A stretch of DNA of 64,000 nt, from contig CP083650.1 in NCBI GenBank assembly GCA_020099315.1, forward strand, positions 3,224,001 through 3,288,000, written 5' to 3'. The DNA comes from Citrobacter europaeus. GTDB lineage: Bacteria > Pseudomonadota > Gammaproteobacteria > Enterobacterales > Enterobacteriaceae. Shown piece after piece: positions 1 through 8,048 of this stretch. Numbering within the stretch: the first letter of the stretch is position 1; the number at the start of each line of letters is the position of its first letter. Both the position numbers and the translations under genes were made by a program. The notes under the pieces are model-generated. The model was not told the DNA's origin. It searched no databases and saw only the letters and a list, made by a program, of their open reading frames with translations.

Positions 1-67
1 CATGCGAACACCCGGCAACATCCATATTGGCCGAGCCAATAGTTACTATGTATTCCTTTTCACGCAT
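1..67 (-). CDS. psuK: Pseudouridine kinase, N-terminal fragment (runs off left edge)
   Basis: Only the first 22 codons are in the window. They read MREKEYIVTIGSANMDVAG and onward, close to the start of E. coli PsuK, a PfkB-family kinase that phosphorylates pseudouridine before PsuG cleaves it. The GSAN.D segment is the start of the PfkB nucleoside-binding fold. An AGGGG Shine-Dalgarno element lies about eight bases upstream of the ATG. In E. coli psuK lies next to fruA; here about 4 kb of other genes separate them. Identification rests on a short stretch plus gene order. Confidence 0.85.
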   Translation of the reverse strand, partial: MREKEYIVTIGSANMDVAGCSH

Positions 68-279
68 AGCACGTCCCCTGGCAATTAACTTGCCACAAAT
101 GAGTTCGTTAAAAATAACCAACGCCACACACCAGGTTATTAGAGCAAATGTTCACTATCAAACATGTGTTCATAGTAAGCGTGTTTTTGATAAAGTAAAT
201 CCATCTGCAAGACCTAAAACCAATAGATATGAACAGAATCACAATTTTTTATAGATACAGTTTGTCAGGAGGAGAGAAA
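68..279. promoter_or_regulatory. psuK upstream region with palindromic operator candidate
   Basis: This gene-free stretch lies upstream of psuK on the minus strand. At 154-176 it holds an imperfect palindrome of the form ACTATnAA(7)TTnATAGT. Inside it, TGTTCA occurs twice (149-154 and 167-172), and its complement TGAACA lies near 228-233. This is what a transcription factor site for psuK could look like, but no regulator can be named. I found no RNA gene here. Confidence 0.3.
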
Positions 280-378
280 ATGAGAGGTAGTACACAAATC
301 AAGCAGGATGAAAAGTATCACTCCGGCATAACCGGAGATTTTTCAGGTGTGCCCGGTGAACAGGCGCATATCAGGTAA
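280..378 (+). CDS. Short ORF with a strong ribosome binding site, unknown
   Basis: A 32-codon ORF starts MRGSTQIKQDEKYHSG and ends at a TAA at 376-378. It follows an unusually strong AGGAGGAG sequence at 268-275, five bases before the ATG. It overlaps the last bases of the LysR-type gene on the opposite strand. I do not recognise the peptide. It may be the surviving 5' end of a gene lost when the neighbouring block inserted, or a small protein. Coding status rests only on the ribosome binding site. Confidence 0.25.
   Translation: MRGSTQIKQDEKYHSGITGDFSGVPGEQAHIR
321..342. terminator. Hairpin, probable terminator of the LysR-type gene
   Basis: CTCCGG (321-326) pairs with CCGGAG (332-337) around a five-base loop. 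It is followed by ATTTTT on the plus strand and has a short T-rich run on the minus strand. It lies about 35 bases beyond the stop of the minus-strand LysR-type gene, where a terminator would be expected. Confidence 0.45.
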
Positions 379-1354
379 GCGAAACCAAATCTTCCGGCAT
401 ATGGTTGTACAAAATCCGCCAGAAGTGCTCTGCGGTTTTATTTAACCGGGTATCCATCCGGTAAATGTAAGCCTGAATAGGCACCATCAACTCCGGCGTC
501 TGCAGACAAACCAGCCGCTTATCACGCAGTTCGTTCACGATAGTCCATGCCGGCAGCCAGGCGATACCATGCCCATCCAATGCCATATTTTTCAATAACT
601 CACTCATTGAGGACATAAACAGCGTACGAGCTGAGATACCGCCCACTTCCGCCAGATGACGGTTTACCAATCTTCCCATGTATGATGTGCTGGTATAATT
701 CAGAATCGGCGCCTGCGGCTGATAGATATCAAACAACGCCTTACCCTGCGCATCAGCAGCACATACGGGATACAGTTCAGACTCAAAAACCTTCAAGCCG
801 CAGAAAGGTGACTGCATTAAGTCCTCATCCCGAAAGGAGAAAATAAAATCACTTTTTCCCTCGCGCAGAGTATTCACCGCCTGAACCACATCAATAGCTT
901 CGACGTGCCAGACAAACTCCTCCCCCCAGGCCGCCATTGAGTGCACTAATCTGGGCAACATCGTCAGTGACAAAGAATGTGCTGCCGCTATTTTGATATT
1001 GGGTACCCCAAGCAGATTGTGGCCGCTTAGCTCATCCAGATTGCACTCCAGCTGTTGCAGCAAGCTACGGGTTTGCGAATGGAATAGCTTGCCCTCCTCC
1101 GTGAGTTGCAGTGGGCTCGTCGTGCGATCAAAAAGCAGTACACCCACGGCAGATTCCAGCGCTTTGATCCTCCGGCTAAATGCCGGTTGAGATATGTTGC
1201 GCTCCTCAGCCGCCTGGGAAAAATGACGACACGCTTCCAGCGTCAGAAAGTCATATAACCATTTTGTCTCAATGTTTTTCATGCCTGTCACACAGATATT
1301 TAAATATGCCAATGAGTCTTCAGCATCATGCCTGAATATTTGCGCGGATGACAT
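371..1354 (-). CDS. LysR-type transcriptional regulator, HypT/YjiE-like
   Basis: This is a LysR-family DNA-binding regulator of 327 residues from this start, or 303 from the internal ATG at 1282. The N-terminal winged helix (FSQAAEERNISQPAFSRRIK, about residues 41-60) is followed by a periplasmic-binding-like effector domain. Across its length it resembles E. coli HypT (YjiE), for example NIETKWLYDFLTLE and SSMSELLK.MALDGHGIAWLP. It diverges from the racemase and permease genes, the usual LysR layout, and probably controls them. In E. coli the hypT neighbourhood includes isoaspartyl dipeptidase, which also fits aspartate chemistry. An AGGTG lies ten bases before the longer start; the shorter start has the HypT length but no well-placed ribosome site. 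Confidence 0.85.
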   Translation of the reverse strand: MSSAQIFRHDAEDSLAYLNICVTGMKNIETKWLYDFLTLEACRHFSQAAEERNISQPAFSRRIKALESAVGVLLFDRTTSPLQLTEEGKLFHSQTRSLLQQLECNLDELSGHNLLGVPNIKIAAAHSLSLTMLPRLVHSMAAWGEEFVWHVEAIDVVQAVNTLREGKSDFIFSFRDEDLMQSPFCGLKVFESELYPVCAADAQGKALFDIYQPQAPILNYTSTSYMGRLVNRHLAEVGGISARTLFMSSMSELLKNMALDGHGIAWLPAWTIVNELRDKRLVCLQTPELMVPIQAYIYRMDTRLNKTAEHFWRILYNHMPEDLVSLT

Positions 1355-1635
1355 TCATCAACAGCACCTGGTGATTCGTTTTTTGCATCATACCTTCGTT
1401 TTTAACATTAACATGTTTCTCTCCCAATCGGCCACAATCGCTTCTCCACCGCAATACGTCAGGCCTATGGCTCAAAACCAGCCTGCAGAGGTGGCAAAAC
1501 AAATCGCAGCTATGCGGTTTTTGCATTAAACCATACATTATTGCATTTCTCCTCACGTCTCACTGCTGTTAAACATTATCTACAGACACACCCCTGCTCT
1601 GAATATTAATGATCGGTGAAATTGAGGTATATATT
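1355..1635. promoter_or_regulatory. Divergent promoter region, LysR-type gene / racemase
   Basis: This 281-base region separates two divergent genes. A 16-base direct repeat with about 13 matches (TTTTTGCATNAWACC type) occurs at 1379-1394 and 1517-1532, and a further TTGCAT is at 1541-1546. TTGCATTAAA recurs at 2377-2386, just upstream of the permease gene. The repeats could be binding sites for the adjacent LysR-type protein. I see no RNA gene here. Confidence 0.35.
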
Positions 1636-2355
1636 GTGAAAGGTTTAATTGGCGTATTAGGTGGTATGGGGCCTGCTGCAACGGTCGATCTATTTAATAA
1701 ATTCGTTACTTTTACTGCAGCACAGCGCGACCAGGAACATATCCCGTTAATTATTTCCTCTATCCCGGACATACCTGACCGAACCGATGCGTTAATGCAT
1801 CATGGTCATTCCCCACTTCCGGCCATGCGCGATTATATGCATAAACTCGAAGATGCTGGCGCCGAGTGTATTGTGATCCCCTGTAATACCGCCCACTTTT
1901 GGTTTAATGAATTAAAAGAGTGCTGCCATACAGAACTGCTCAGTATCGTTGAAACGACCATCAACGAGGTTAAAAACTGTGGAAAAACGCGTATCGGACT
2001 GCTCGCCACCAACGCCACATTGTACATGGGCCTCTATCAAAAAGGCATTGAATCTCTTGGGCTAACCTGCATCAGTCCTGACTCTGCCAGTCAGGAAAAA
2101 GTGATGGAAAGCATCTATTGCTTAAAGGCCGGTGATGCTAAGCGGGCGCAAGTATTGATGAATGAACAAGCTCAAGCACTCTTCTCACGCGGTGCACAAG
2201 TCATCGTACTGGGATGTACTGAAGTTCCCGTCATACTTGCTGAAGCAATCAAAACGTCACCTGAAAAATATATTGACTCAACCGGTTCGTTAGTTCGTGC
2301 CGGTATTAAATGGTACGAGAAACGCGTTGGCAAAAATCATCTTTTGGCACAATGA
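1636..2355 (+). CDS. Aspartate/glutamate racemase family protein
   Basis: This 239-residue cytosolic enzyme belongs to the PLP-independent aspartate/glutamate racemase family, which interconverts D- and L-amino acids with two cysteines. It opens with GVLGGMGPAATVDLF. The two catalytic cysteines appear as IPCNTAH (C83) and LGCTEVP (C194). The GTG at 1636 is chosen because GAGG at 1624-1627 sits eight bases upstream, whereas the ATG at 1609 has no ribosome site. The next gene, 76 bases on, is a DcuA-type carrier for aspartate and C4-dicarboxylates, so aspartate is the most likely substrate. Glutamate or a hydantoin-type substrate cannot be excluded. Confidence 0.87.
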   Translation: MKGLIGVLGGMGPAATVDLFNKFVTFTAAQRDQEHIPLIISSIPDIPDRTDALMHHGHSPLPAMRDYMHKLEDAGAECIVIPCNTAHFWFNELKECCHTELLSIVETTINEVKNCGKTRIGLLATNATLYMGLYQKGIESLGLTCISPDSASQEKVMESIYCLKAGDAKRAQVLMNEQAQALFSRGAQVIVLGCTEVPVILAEAIKTSPEKYIDSTGSLVRAGIKWYEKRVGKNHLLAQ

Positions 2356-2431
2356 AAGCCAACACATGGTTAATTATTGCATTAAATAAACATCCATTTT
2401 AATAACGAATTATTCTCTGGCGGAGGCCATT

Positions 2432-3730
2432 ATGATTTGGCTGGAAATTATCGTAGTGTTGGGCGCAATATTTTTTGGCATCCGCCTCGGCGGAATTGGT
2501 ATCGGTTTATGTGGCGGACTGGGACTGGCTATATTAACGTTGGGATTTGGGCTGCAAATTGGTTCTCCCCCCGTTGACGTTATTCTCATTATTATGACAG
2601 TGGTAGTGGCGGCATCAGCGCTACAGGCCGCCGGAGGTATGGATTATCTGGTTCGCGTTGCCGGTAATTTCATGCGTCGTAATCCTAAGTATATCAACAT
2701 TATTGCGCCGATCATCACCTGGTCGATGACCATTATGGCGGGAACAGGATTTATCGTCTTTTCGACTCTGCCGGTAATTGCCGAAGTTGCCAAAGAGTCA
2801 GGTATCCGCCCTTCCCGTACGCTCGCAGGATCCGTAGTCGCCTCTCAGGTGGCGATATCCGGTTCACCGATCAGTGCCGCAATGGCGGCGATGCTGACCA
2901 TTATGGAAGGCAACGGCGTCAGCTTTATTCAGGTCATGGCGGTATGTCTGCCAGCCTCGTTTGTCGCCGCGATGGTCGCCGCTTTTATCGCCTCACGTCA
3001 GGGATGCGAACTACAGGATGATGAAGTCTATCTGGAGCGCTTGCAAAAAGGTTTGGTGCGTAAATATGAAGGGCAGAACAGCACCACGCCGGGAGCCAGA
3101 TTATCAGTCGCCCTGTTTATGCTGGCAACGGTCGTCATCGTTATTCTTGCCGCATGTCCTCAACTACGCCCCGGATTCGATGCAGGTAACCCAATGAATA
3201 CCCGGGATATTATCATTATCTGCATGCTGGCTGACGCGTGCCTGATGGTGGTGCTGTGCAAAACATCAACCGACGCGATTGTCCTGACATCCACGTTCCG
3301 TGCGGGTATGAGTTCGCTGGCGGTCATTCTGGGGATTGTTACGCTGGGCACAACTTTCATTGATGCCCACTTAACGGGAATTAAGGATATCGCGGGCGAT
3401 ATTCTACGGGCTTATCCAATGCTGCTGGCGCTGGTGCTGTTTGGTACCTGCGCGCTTCTCTATTCGCAGGGAGCTACCACGCCGCTGATTATCCCTCTCG
3501 CCGTCGCGCTCGGCGTACCCACATGGGCGATTCTGGCTTCCTACGTAGCAGTAACTGGCGTGTTTGTTCTACCAACTTACCCCACTTCGCTGGCGGCCAT
3601 GGAGTTCGACACCACCGGGACAACGCGCGTGGGTAAGTATGTCTTAAACCATCCGTTTATGTTGCCAGGGCTTGGTGGGATCATCGCGGGCGTTGCCTTT
3701 GGTTTTATCATCGCGCCAATGATTGCCTGA
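2432..3730 (+). CDS. DcuA-family anaerobic C4-dicarboxylate/aspartate carrier
   Basis: This inner-membrane protein has 432 residues, against 433 in E. coli DcuA, and about ten hydrophobic segments. Family stretches are plain: RLGGIGIGLCGGLG near the N terminus, RRNPKYI, STLPVIAEVAKE.G, SPISAA, ALLYSQGA and LPTYPT. DcuA/DcuB proteins exchange fumarate, malate, succinate or aspartate. It starts from a GGAGG site and forms a likely operon with the racemase. Together they suggest uptake or exchange of aspartate linked to racemisation. It is an extra paralogue, because this is not the aspA-dcuA locus. Confidence 0.88.
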   Translation: MIWLEIIVVLGAIFFGIRLGGIGIGLCGGLGLAILTLGFGLQIGSPPVDVILIIMTVVVAASALQAAGGMDYLVRVAGNFMRRNPKYINIIAPIITWSMTIMAGTGFIVFSTLPVIAEVAKESGIRPSRTLAGSVVASQVAISGSPISAAMAAMLTIMEGNGVSFIQVMAVCLPASFVAAMVAAFIASRQGCELQDDEVYLERLQKGLVRKYEGQNSTTPGARLSVALFMLATVVIVILAACPQLRPGFDAGNPMNTRDIIIICMLADACLMVVLCKTSTDAIVLTSTFRAGMSSLAVILGIVTLGTTFIDAHLTGIKDIAGDILRAYPMLLALVLFGTCALLYSQGATTPLIIPLAVALGVPTWAILASYVAVTGVFVLPTYPTSLAAMEFDTTGTTRVGKYVLNHPFMLPGLGGIIAGVAFGFIIAPMIA

Positions 3731-3741
3731 CCCGTTTGATC

Positions 3742-3769
3742 CAGGGGTGCGAATAAATTTCGCCCCCTG
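3742..3769. terminator. Stem-loop after the permease gene
   Basis: CAGGGGTGCGAA and TTTCGCCCCCTG form an 11-pair stem with one bulged T around a short AT loop, 12 bases after the permease stop. There is no following T run, so intrinsic termination is uncertain. It may serve both converging genes. Confidence 0.4.
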
Positions 3770-3791
3770 AATGATTACATATCTGGCCAGC

Positions 3792-4028
3792 TCACCACAT
3801 CAAAACCGTCTTACCTTTATCTATTTGCTTCACATCGCTGCTCTTAATCACGCGGTGATAGCCATAGGCGTCAGCGTATTTTGTCAGTCCTGTCCCGGAG
3901 TCTTGCTCAGGCTTTCCTTGCGTCTCTATCGTTGAACCTGACGTTGTTGTCATCACCCAGGTGGTTGAGCACCCCGTAAGCAGCAGTGTCGCGAGTGACA
4001 GAGAGGCAACAATGAGCGTTTTTTTCAT
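3792..4028 (-). CDS. Small lipoprotein, YgdI/YgdR (DUF903) family
   Basis: This 78-residue protein has a lipoprotein signal peptide: a KK start, a hydrophobic core and an LLTGC lipobox with C20 as the lipidated residue. The mature part (WVMTTTSGSTIETQGKP, then DSGTGLTKYADAYG) matches the SH3-like DUF903 fold of E. coli YgdI and YgdR, whose role is unknown. Residue 2 of the mature form is Ser, so outer-membrane sorting is expected. It lies alone between the permease and fruA, on the fruA strand, separated from fruA by a strong terminator. Confidence 0.85.
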   Translation of the reverse strand: MKKTLIVASLSLATLLLTGCSTTWVMTTTSGSTIETQGKPEQDSGTGLTKYADAYGYHRVIKSSDVKQIDKGKTVLMW

Positions 4029-4130
4029 ATTCGATTTCCGTGATCAGTTTGATTTAAGGGCACTTTATCGAATTTGCTTAAGGCTGGATGGATTATTGTG
4101 GCGATGCTGCAACGGTATGGGTAAATGCAT

Positions 4131-4158
4131 AAAAAAGGGGCAGAGAAGTCTCTGCCCC
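4131..4158 (-). terminator. Rho-independent terminator of fruBKA
   Basis: Read on the minus strand, GGGGCAGAG and CTCTGCCCC pair perfectly around a four-base loop and are followed by TTTTTT. It lies 16 bases after the fruA stop codon. Confidence 0.9.
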
Positions 4159-4174
4159 GGCTATCAACGTTTAA

Positions 4175-5863
4175 TCAGGCTGCCTTTGCCATAACCTCTG
4201 CTTCCGGGCGTTTCAGCACCGCGTAGGAGAGACCGGCGACCAGCGTACCGGCAATAATAGCCAGCAGGTATCCTACCACCGGCGTGATTGCGCCAGGGAT
4301 TAACAGCACAAACAGACCGCCATGCGGCGCCATCAGCTTAGCCCCTACCGCCATCGAGATAGCACCGGTAATCGCGCCGCCAACGATACAGCAAGGCAGA
4401 ACGCGCATTGGGTCACGGGCAGCGAACGGGATTGCCCCTTCGGTGATAAAGCACAGGCCCAGCACCAGCGCAGCTTTACCGCCTTCCTGCTGAGCTTTGT
4501 CGAATTTACGACGCGCAACCAGCGTTGCCAGACCCAGCGCCAGCGGAGGCACCATACCTGCCGCCATAATGGCCGCCATCGGCGCATAGGTTTGCGTACT
4601 CAGCAGGCCCACACCGAAAGCATACGCCGCTTTGTTAACCGGACCACCCATGTCGGTACACATCATGCCGCCAAGAATCGCCCCAAGCAGTACCGCATTC
4701 GCTGTACCCATGGTTTGCAGCCAGTGGGTCAGACCTTCCAGAATGCCGGCTACCGGTTTACCGATCAGGTAGATCATAGCCAGACCCACCACCAGGCTTG
4801 AGAGCAGCGGAATGATCAGGATCGGTTTCAGCGCTTCCATACTCTGTGGGAGTTTCAGCTTCGTGCTGATGAGCTTCGCCACATAACCGGCAAGGAAACC
4901 GGCAATAATCCCGCCAATAAAGCCAGAACCGGTGCTCACCGCCAACATACCACCGATAAGACCTGGCGTCAGACCCGGACGGTCAGCGATAGAAAACGCG
5001 ATATAACCCGCCAGAACGGGCACCATCAGCGCAAACGCTGAACCGCCACCAATCTGCATCAGCGCCGCTGCCAGCGTCCCCTGCTCTTTGAACGCTTCAA
5101 TACCAAAAGCGAATGAGAGTGCAATACACAAACCACCGGCAACCACCATCGGCAGCATGTAGGACACGCCTGTCAGCAGGTGACGATACGCACCCGCGCT
5201 TTCTTTCTTACCTTCTGTTGCTGAAGCCTGTGCTTTACCGGTTGGCTGGTACGGCGTTGCTTCTTCCAGCGCTTTGTCCAGTTCCTGCTTGGTTTTCTTC
5301 AGCGCAAGGCCAGTAGAAGTACGGTACATGGGTTTTCCGGCAAACTTCGCCAGATCAACTTCAATGTCAGCCGCTACAATCACCAGATCCGCCTGAGCCA
5401 CCTCTTCCGGCGTAATGGCATTGCCTGCGCCAACAGAACCTCGGGTTTCAACCTTCACCCACCAGCCACGTTTTTTCGCTTCTGTTTCAATAGCTTCAGC
5501 GGCCATAAACGTATGGGCTACGCCGGTCGGACAAGCCGTCACCGCCACCACGCGTTTTGGACCACTGCTGGCCACAGGCGCTGTCGCAACCGGGGCGCTG
5601 TAAGGTTTTGCATGGCCTTTCGCTTCGCTGAGGAAGAGTTCCGGATGCGCTACCGCACGACCAATGTCGCCCAGCCAGACCTTTTTGCCGTTCAGCGAAC
5701 TGTCGGCAGGAAGCGTGTCGCCCAGAACAATTGCCAGTTCGGCGTCATTAGGATTATCAATAATTTCCAGATGTGCTTTCTGCGCCGCCGCTCCAAGCAG
5801 GGTTTTCGCCATGTAAGCGCGAGCCTGGCCGAGATTAGCGTCAATAATCAGCAGCGTTTTCAT
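4175..5863 (-). CDS. fruA: Fructose PTS enzyme IIB'BC
   Basis: This is the membrane component of the fructose phosphotransferase system; it imports fructose and phosphorylates it to fructose 1-phosphate. It has 562 residues, one fewer than E. coli FruA. A degenerate IIB' domain (about 1-98) precedes the active IIB domain (about 103-200), whose phosphocysteine is C111 in VAVTACPTGVAHTFMA. From about residue 225 the membrane IIC domain follows, rich in Gly/Ala helices. It is the last gene of fruBKA, 16 bases after fruK, and receives phosphate from FruB. Confidence 0.97.
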   Translation of the reverse strand: MKTLLIIDANLGQARAYMAKTLLGAAAQKAHLEIIDNPNDAELAIVLGDTLPADSSLNGKKVWLGDIGRAVAHPELFLSEAKGHAKPYSAPVATAPVASSGPKRVVAVTACPTGVAHTFMAAEAIETEAKKRGWWVKVETRGSVGAGNAITPEEVAQADLVIVAADIEVDLAKFAGKPMYRTSTGLALKKTKQELDKALEEATPYQPTGKAQASATEGKKESAGAYRHLLTGVSYMLPMVVAGGLCIALSFAFGIEAFKEQGTLAAALMQIGGGSAFALMVPVLAGYIAFSIADRPGLTPGLIGGMLAVSTGSGFIGGIIAGFLAGYVAKLISTKLKLPQSMEALKPILIIPLLSSLVVGLAMIYLIGKPVAGILEGLTHWLQTMGTANAVLLGAILGGMMCTDMGGPVNKAAYAFGVGLLSTQTYAPMAAIMAAGMVPPLALGLATLVARRKFDKAQQEGGKAALVLGLCFITEGAIPFAARDPMRVLPCCIVGGAITGAISMAVGAKLMAPHGGLFVLLIPGAITPVVGYLLAIIAGTLVAGLSYAVLKRPEAEVMAKAA

Positions 5864-5879
5864 TATGCCTCTCCTGCTG

Positions 5880-6818
5880 TCAGTTAAACGGTTTTAAGTC
5901 GACACGCGCCATCATTGCGGCCAACTGAGGACGATCGGTAATGCCCACATTGCTTTGGCTTACCGCCAGGGCGGCAACAGCCGTCGCCAGACGCAGGGTA
6001 TGTTCGCTGGACTCACGCATCAGCAGGCCGTAAATCAGACCGCCAACCATTGAATCACCTGCGCCTACGGTGCTTACCACCTCAACTGACGGCGGTTTAG
6101 CAATCCACTCACCCGAAGCGTTAACCCACAGCGCACCTTCCGCACCGAGCGAAATCACCACGTGAGCAATACCCTGCTCGCGCAGCGCATGCGCCGCTTC
6201 GATCACATCTTTCATTTCCGGCAGCTTGCGGCCTGCCCAGATTTCCAGCTCACGACGGTTTGGTTTCACCAGCCACGGTGCCGCTTTCAGACCCGCCACC
6301 AGCGCTTCACGACTACTATCAAAGATAATGCAAGGACACTGACTGCGCAGGCGCGTCATCCAGTCGGTGAATGCTTCCGGGCTAACGCCGGTCGGCAAAC
6401 TGCCGCTGACACACACCATGTCGAACTGACCCAGCCAGCTCAGTGAGTCATTCACAAAGCGTTCCCAGTCAGCCGGGGTAACTTCAAAACCGGAGAAATT
6501 AAAATCGGACACTTCGCCGTCTTTTTCGGTTAGCTTGACGTTGATACGGGTACGCCCTTGTACAACCTGAAAACGGTTGGCAATACCCAGCTCGCTGAAC
6601 AACTGCTGAAAACCATCCTGGTTGTCTTTCCCCAGGAAACCGCCCACAGTGACATCAATGCCTAAATCTTTCAGAACTTTAGCGACGTTAATCCCTTTCC
6701 CTGCCGCATGCAGACCGGTAGTTTTTACCAGGTTCACTTCACCGCGTTCAATTTCCGGGCAGAAACCCACCAGGTCGTAGGCCGGGTTAAGGGTGATAGT
6801 AGCAACACGTCTGCTCAT
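5880..6818 (-). CDS. fruK: 1-Phosphofructokinase
   Basis: This 312-residue PfkB-family sugar kinase converts fructose 1-phosphate and ATP to fructose 1,6-bisphosphate, feeding PTS fructose into glycolysis. Visible signatures are GGFLGKDNQDGF (substrate side) and the ATP/anion-hole motif STVGAGDSMVGGL with the catalytic aspartate in GAGDS. The ATG overlaps the fruB stop by one base (TAATG), so the two are probably translationally coupled. Loss of the substrate fructose 1-phosphate relieves Cra-dependent control in the family. Confidence 0.97.
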   Translation of the reverse strand: MSRRVATITLNPAYDLVGFCPEIERGEVNLVKTTGLHAAGKGINVAKVLKDLGIDVTVGGFLGKDNQDGFQQLFSELGIANRFQVVQGRTRINVKLTEKDGEVSDFNFSGFEVTPADWERFVNDSLSWLGQFDMVCVSGSLPTGVSPEAFTDWMTRLRSQCPCIIFDSSREALVAGLKAAPWLVKPNRRELEIWAGRKLPEMKDVIEAAHALREQGIAHVVISLGAEGALWVNASGEWIAKPPSVEVVSTVGAGDSMVGGLIYGLLMRESSEHTLRLATAVAALAVSQSNVGITDRPQLAAMMARVDLKPFN

Positions 6819-7948
6819 TACGCGCCCTCCCCAAGACCTGCCGCAATGGCTTCGCCAATCGCTTTCAGCGCCTGTTCAGCATCTTCGCCCTGGGCAGTAA
6901 AGCGCAGGTGATGTCCTTTCTTCACGCCCAATGCCACAACTTTCATCAGACTGCGTCCATTCGCCGGTTTGCCGGTTCCATCAAGATTTGTCACGGTAAT
7001 TTCACTGTTAAATTGTTTAATCGTATTCACCAGCATGGTGCCCGGACGGGCGTGTAATCCATGCTCGTTGCGCACAATAAATTCGGCGCTCAGTACATCA
7101 TCAGTTAAGGCGTCATCGCTGGTCAGCAGCGCTAACACCGTGGCCGCATCGGCTTTCAACAAACGGTCAGCTTTGTTATTCAGCAGCAGATCGCCAAGGC
7201 GCTTCAGCACCACAACCGGTTGATCGTCATTCATAGCGACGGTCACCAGCAGGGCTGCAGCTTCACCTTGTACATCGAATGCTGTTGCTGCGCGGCTAAC
7301 CGCAACGGCGCTGCGTACATTGCCTTCAGCACAGTCATTCAGCCAGATACCCTGACCGAGATTCATCGGCAGTTCATTGATTGCTCTGGCCACAAAGGTG
7401 GCGTCAACCGCACCAACTTCTTTCAGTCGCGCCGCGTTGAGCGCCTGCAACGTTACCAGCGAATTAGCCACGACATCCAGCGACAGCGTTTCGTTATCAA
7501 GCTTCAGCTGTTCGCTTTGCTTTTCGCCCATCAGCAACGCGCGCAACTCTTCCGCCGTGGTCGCAGATTTCAGCTGTTCAGCGACGGAGTCATCGCTCAG
7601 CACGTGCGTCAGTTGACGCAGTAAACCGAGGTGCTCATCGGAACTGGCGGCAATGCCGATCGCCACATAAGCAACCTGACCTTCGCCCCAGGTCACGCCT
7701 TGCGGAAACTGGAACACCTGCACGCCGGTTTTCAGCACCCGATCGCGCGTGTCCGTCGTACCGTGAGGAATAGCAATACCGTTGCCGAGGAACGTGGACG
7801 TCTGTTGTTCACGCGCCAGCATGCCATCGACGTAGCCTTCCGCCACGTTACCCGCCTGTACTAAGGCAGCGGCAACCTGGCGAATAGCCTCTTCTTTATT
7901 CCCGGCCTGTTCGCCCGGGTGAATATCCTGAACAGATAACTGGAACAT
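6818..7948 (-). CDS. fruB: Fructose PTS diphosphoryl transfer protein (IIA-M-FPr)
   Basis: This 376-residue cytosolic phosphocarrier passes phosphate from enzyme I to FruA. The N-terminal IIA domain carries its phosphohistidine at H62 (AIPHGTTD). A central M linker of about 130 residues leads to a C-terminal HPr-like FPr domain with H299 in EHGLHARPGTM. Length and domain order equal E. coli FruB. It is first in the operon; two Cra operators lie in its upstream region. Confidence 0.97.
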   Translation of the reverse strand: MFQLSVQDIHPGEQAGNKEEAIRQVAAALVQAGNVAEGYVDGMLAREQQTSTFLGNGIAIPHGTTDTRDRVLKTGVQVFQFPQGVTWGEGQVAYVAIGIAASSDEHLGLLRQLTHVLSDDSVAEQLKSATTAEELRALLMGEKQSEQLKLDNETLSLDVVANSLVTLQALNAARLKEVGAVDATFVARAINELPMNLGQGIWLNDCAEGNVRSAVAVSRAATAFDVQGEAAALLVTVAMNDDQPVVVLKRLGDLLLNNKADRLLKADAATVLALLTSDDALTDDVLSAEFIVRNEHGLHARPGTMLVNTIKQFNSEITVTNLDGTGKPANGRSLMKVVALGVKKGHHLRFTAQGEDAEQALKAIGEAIAAGLGEGA

Positions 7949-7969
7949 GGTTCTCCTCTCCCGCTGATT

Positions 7970-7983
7970 TGAAACGATTCAGC
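7970..7983. promoter_or_regulatory. Cra (FruR) operator proximal to fruB
   Basis: TGAAACGATTCAGC matches the Cra consensus TGAAnCGnTTCA with one substituted centre base. It lies 22 bases upstream of the fruB start. E. coli fruB also carries two Cra sites at its promoter, where Cra represses until fructose 1-phosphate is present. Confidence 0.85.
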
Positions 7984-8034
7984 TAACATGAGAAAAAAGG
8001 CGTCACCTGAATCCATCAGTTATGGCGAGATGAC

Positions 8035-8048
8035 GCTGAAACGTTTCA
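8035..8048. promoter_or_regulatory. Cra (FruR) operator distal to fruB
   Basis: GCTGAAACGTTTCA contains the perfect 12-base palindrome TGAAACGTTTCA. It is centred about 65 bases upstream of the proximal site, giving the paired-operator arrangement known for fruBKA. Confidence 0.87.

Noticed and set aside
27..254. 75-codon plus-strand ORF at the left edge
   Set aside because: It runs antisense over the psuK start and through its promoter area. It has no ribosome site and no recognisable protein features.
4322..4801. 159-codon plus-strand ORF inside fruA
   Set aside because: It is antisense to conserved FruA membrane-domain codons; its His/Arg/Gln-rich composition is typical of a shadow frame.
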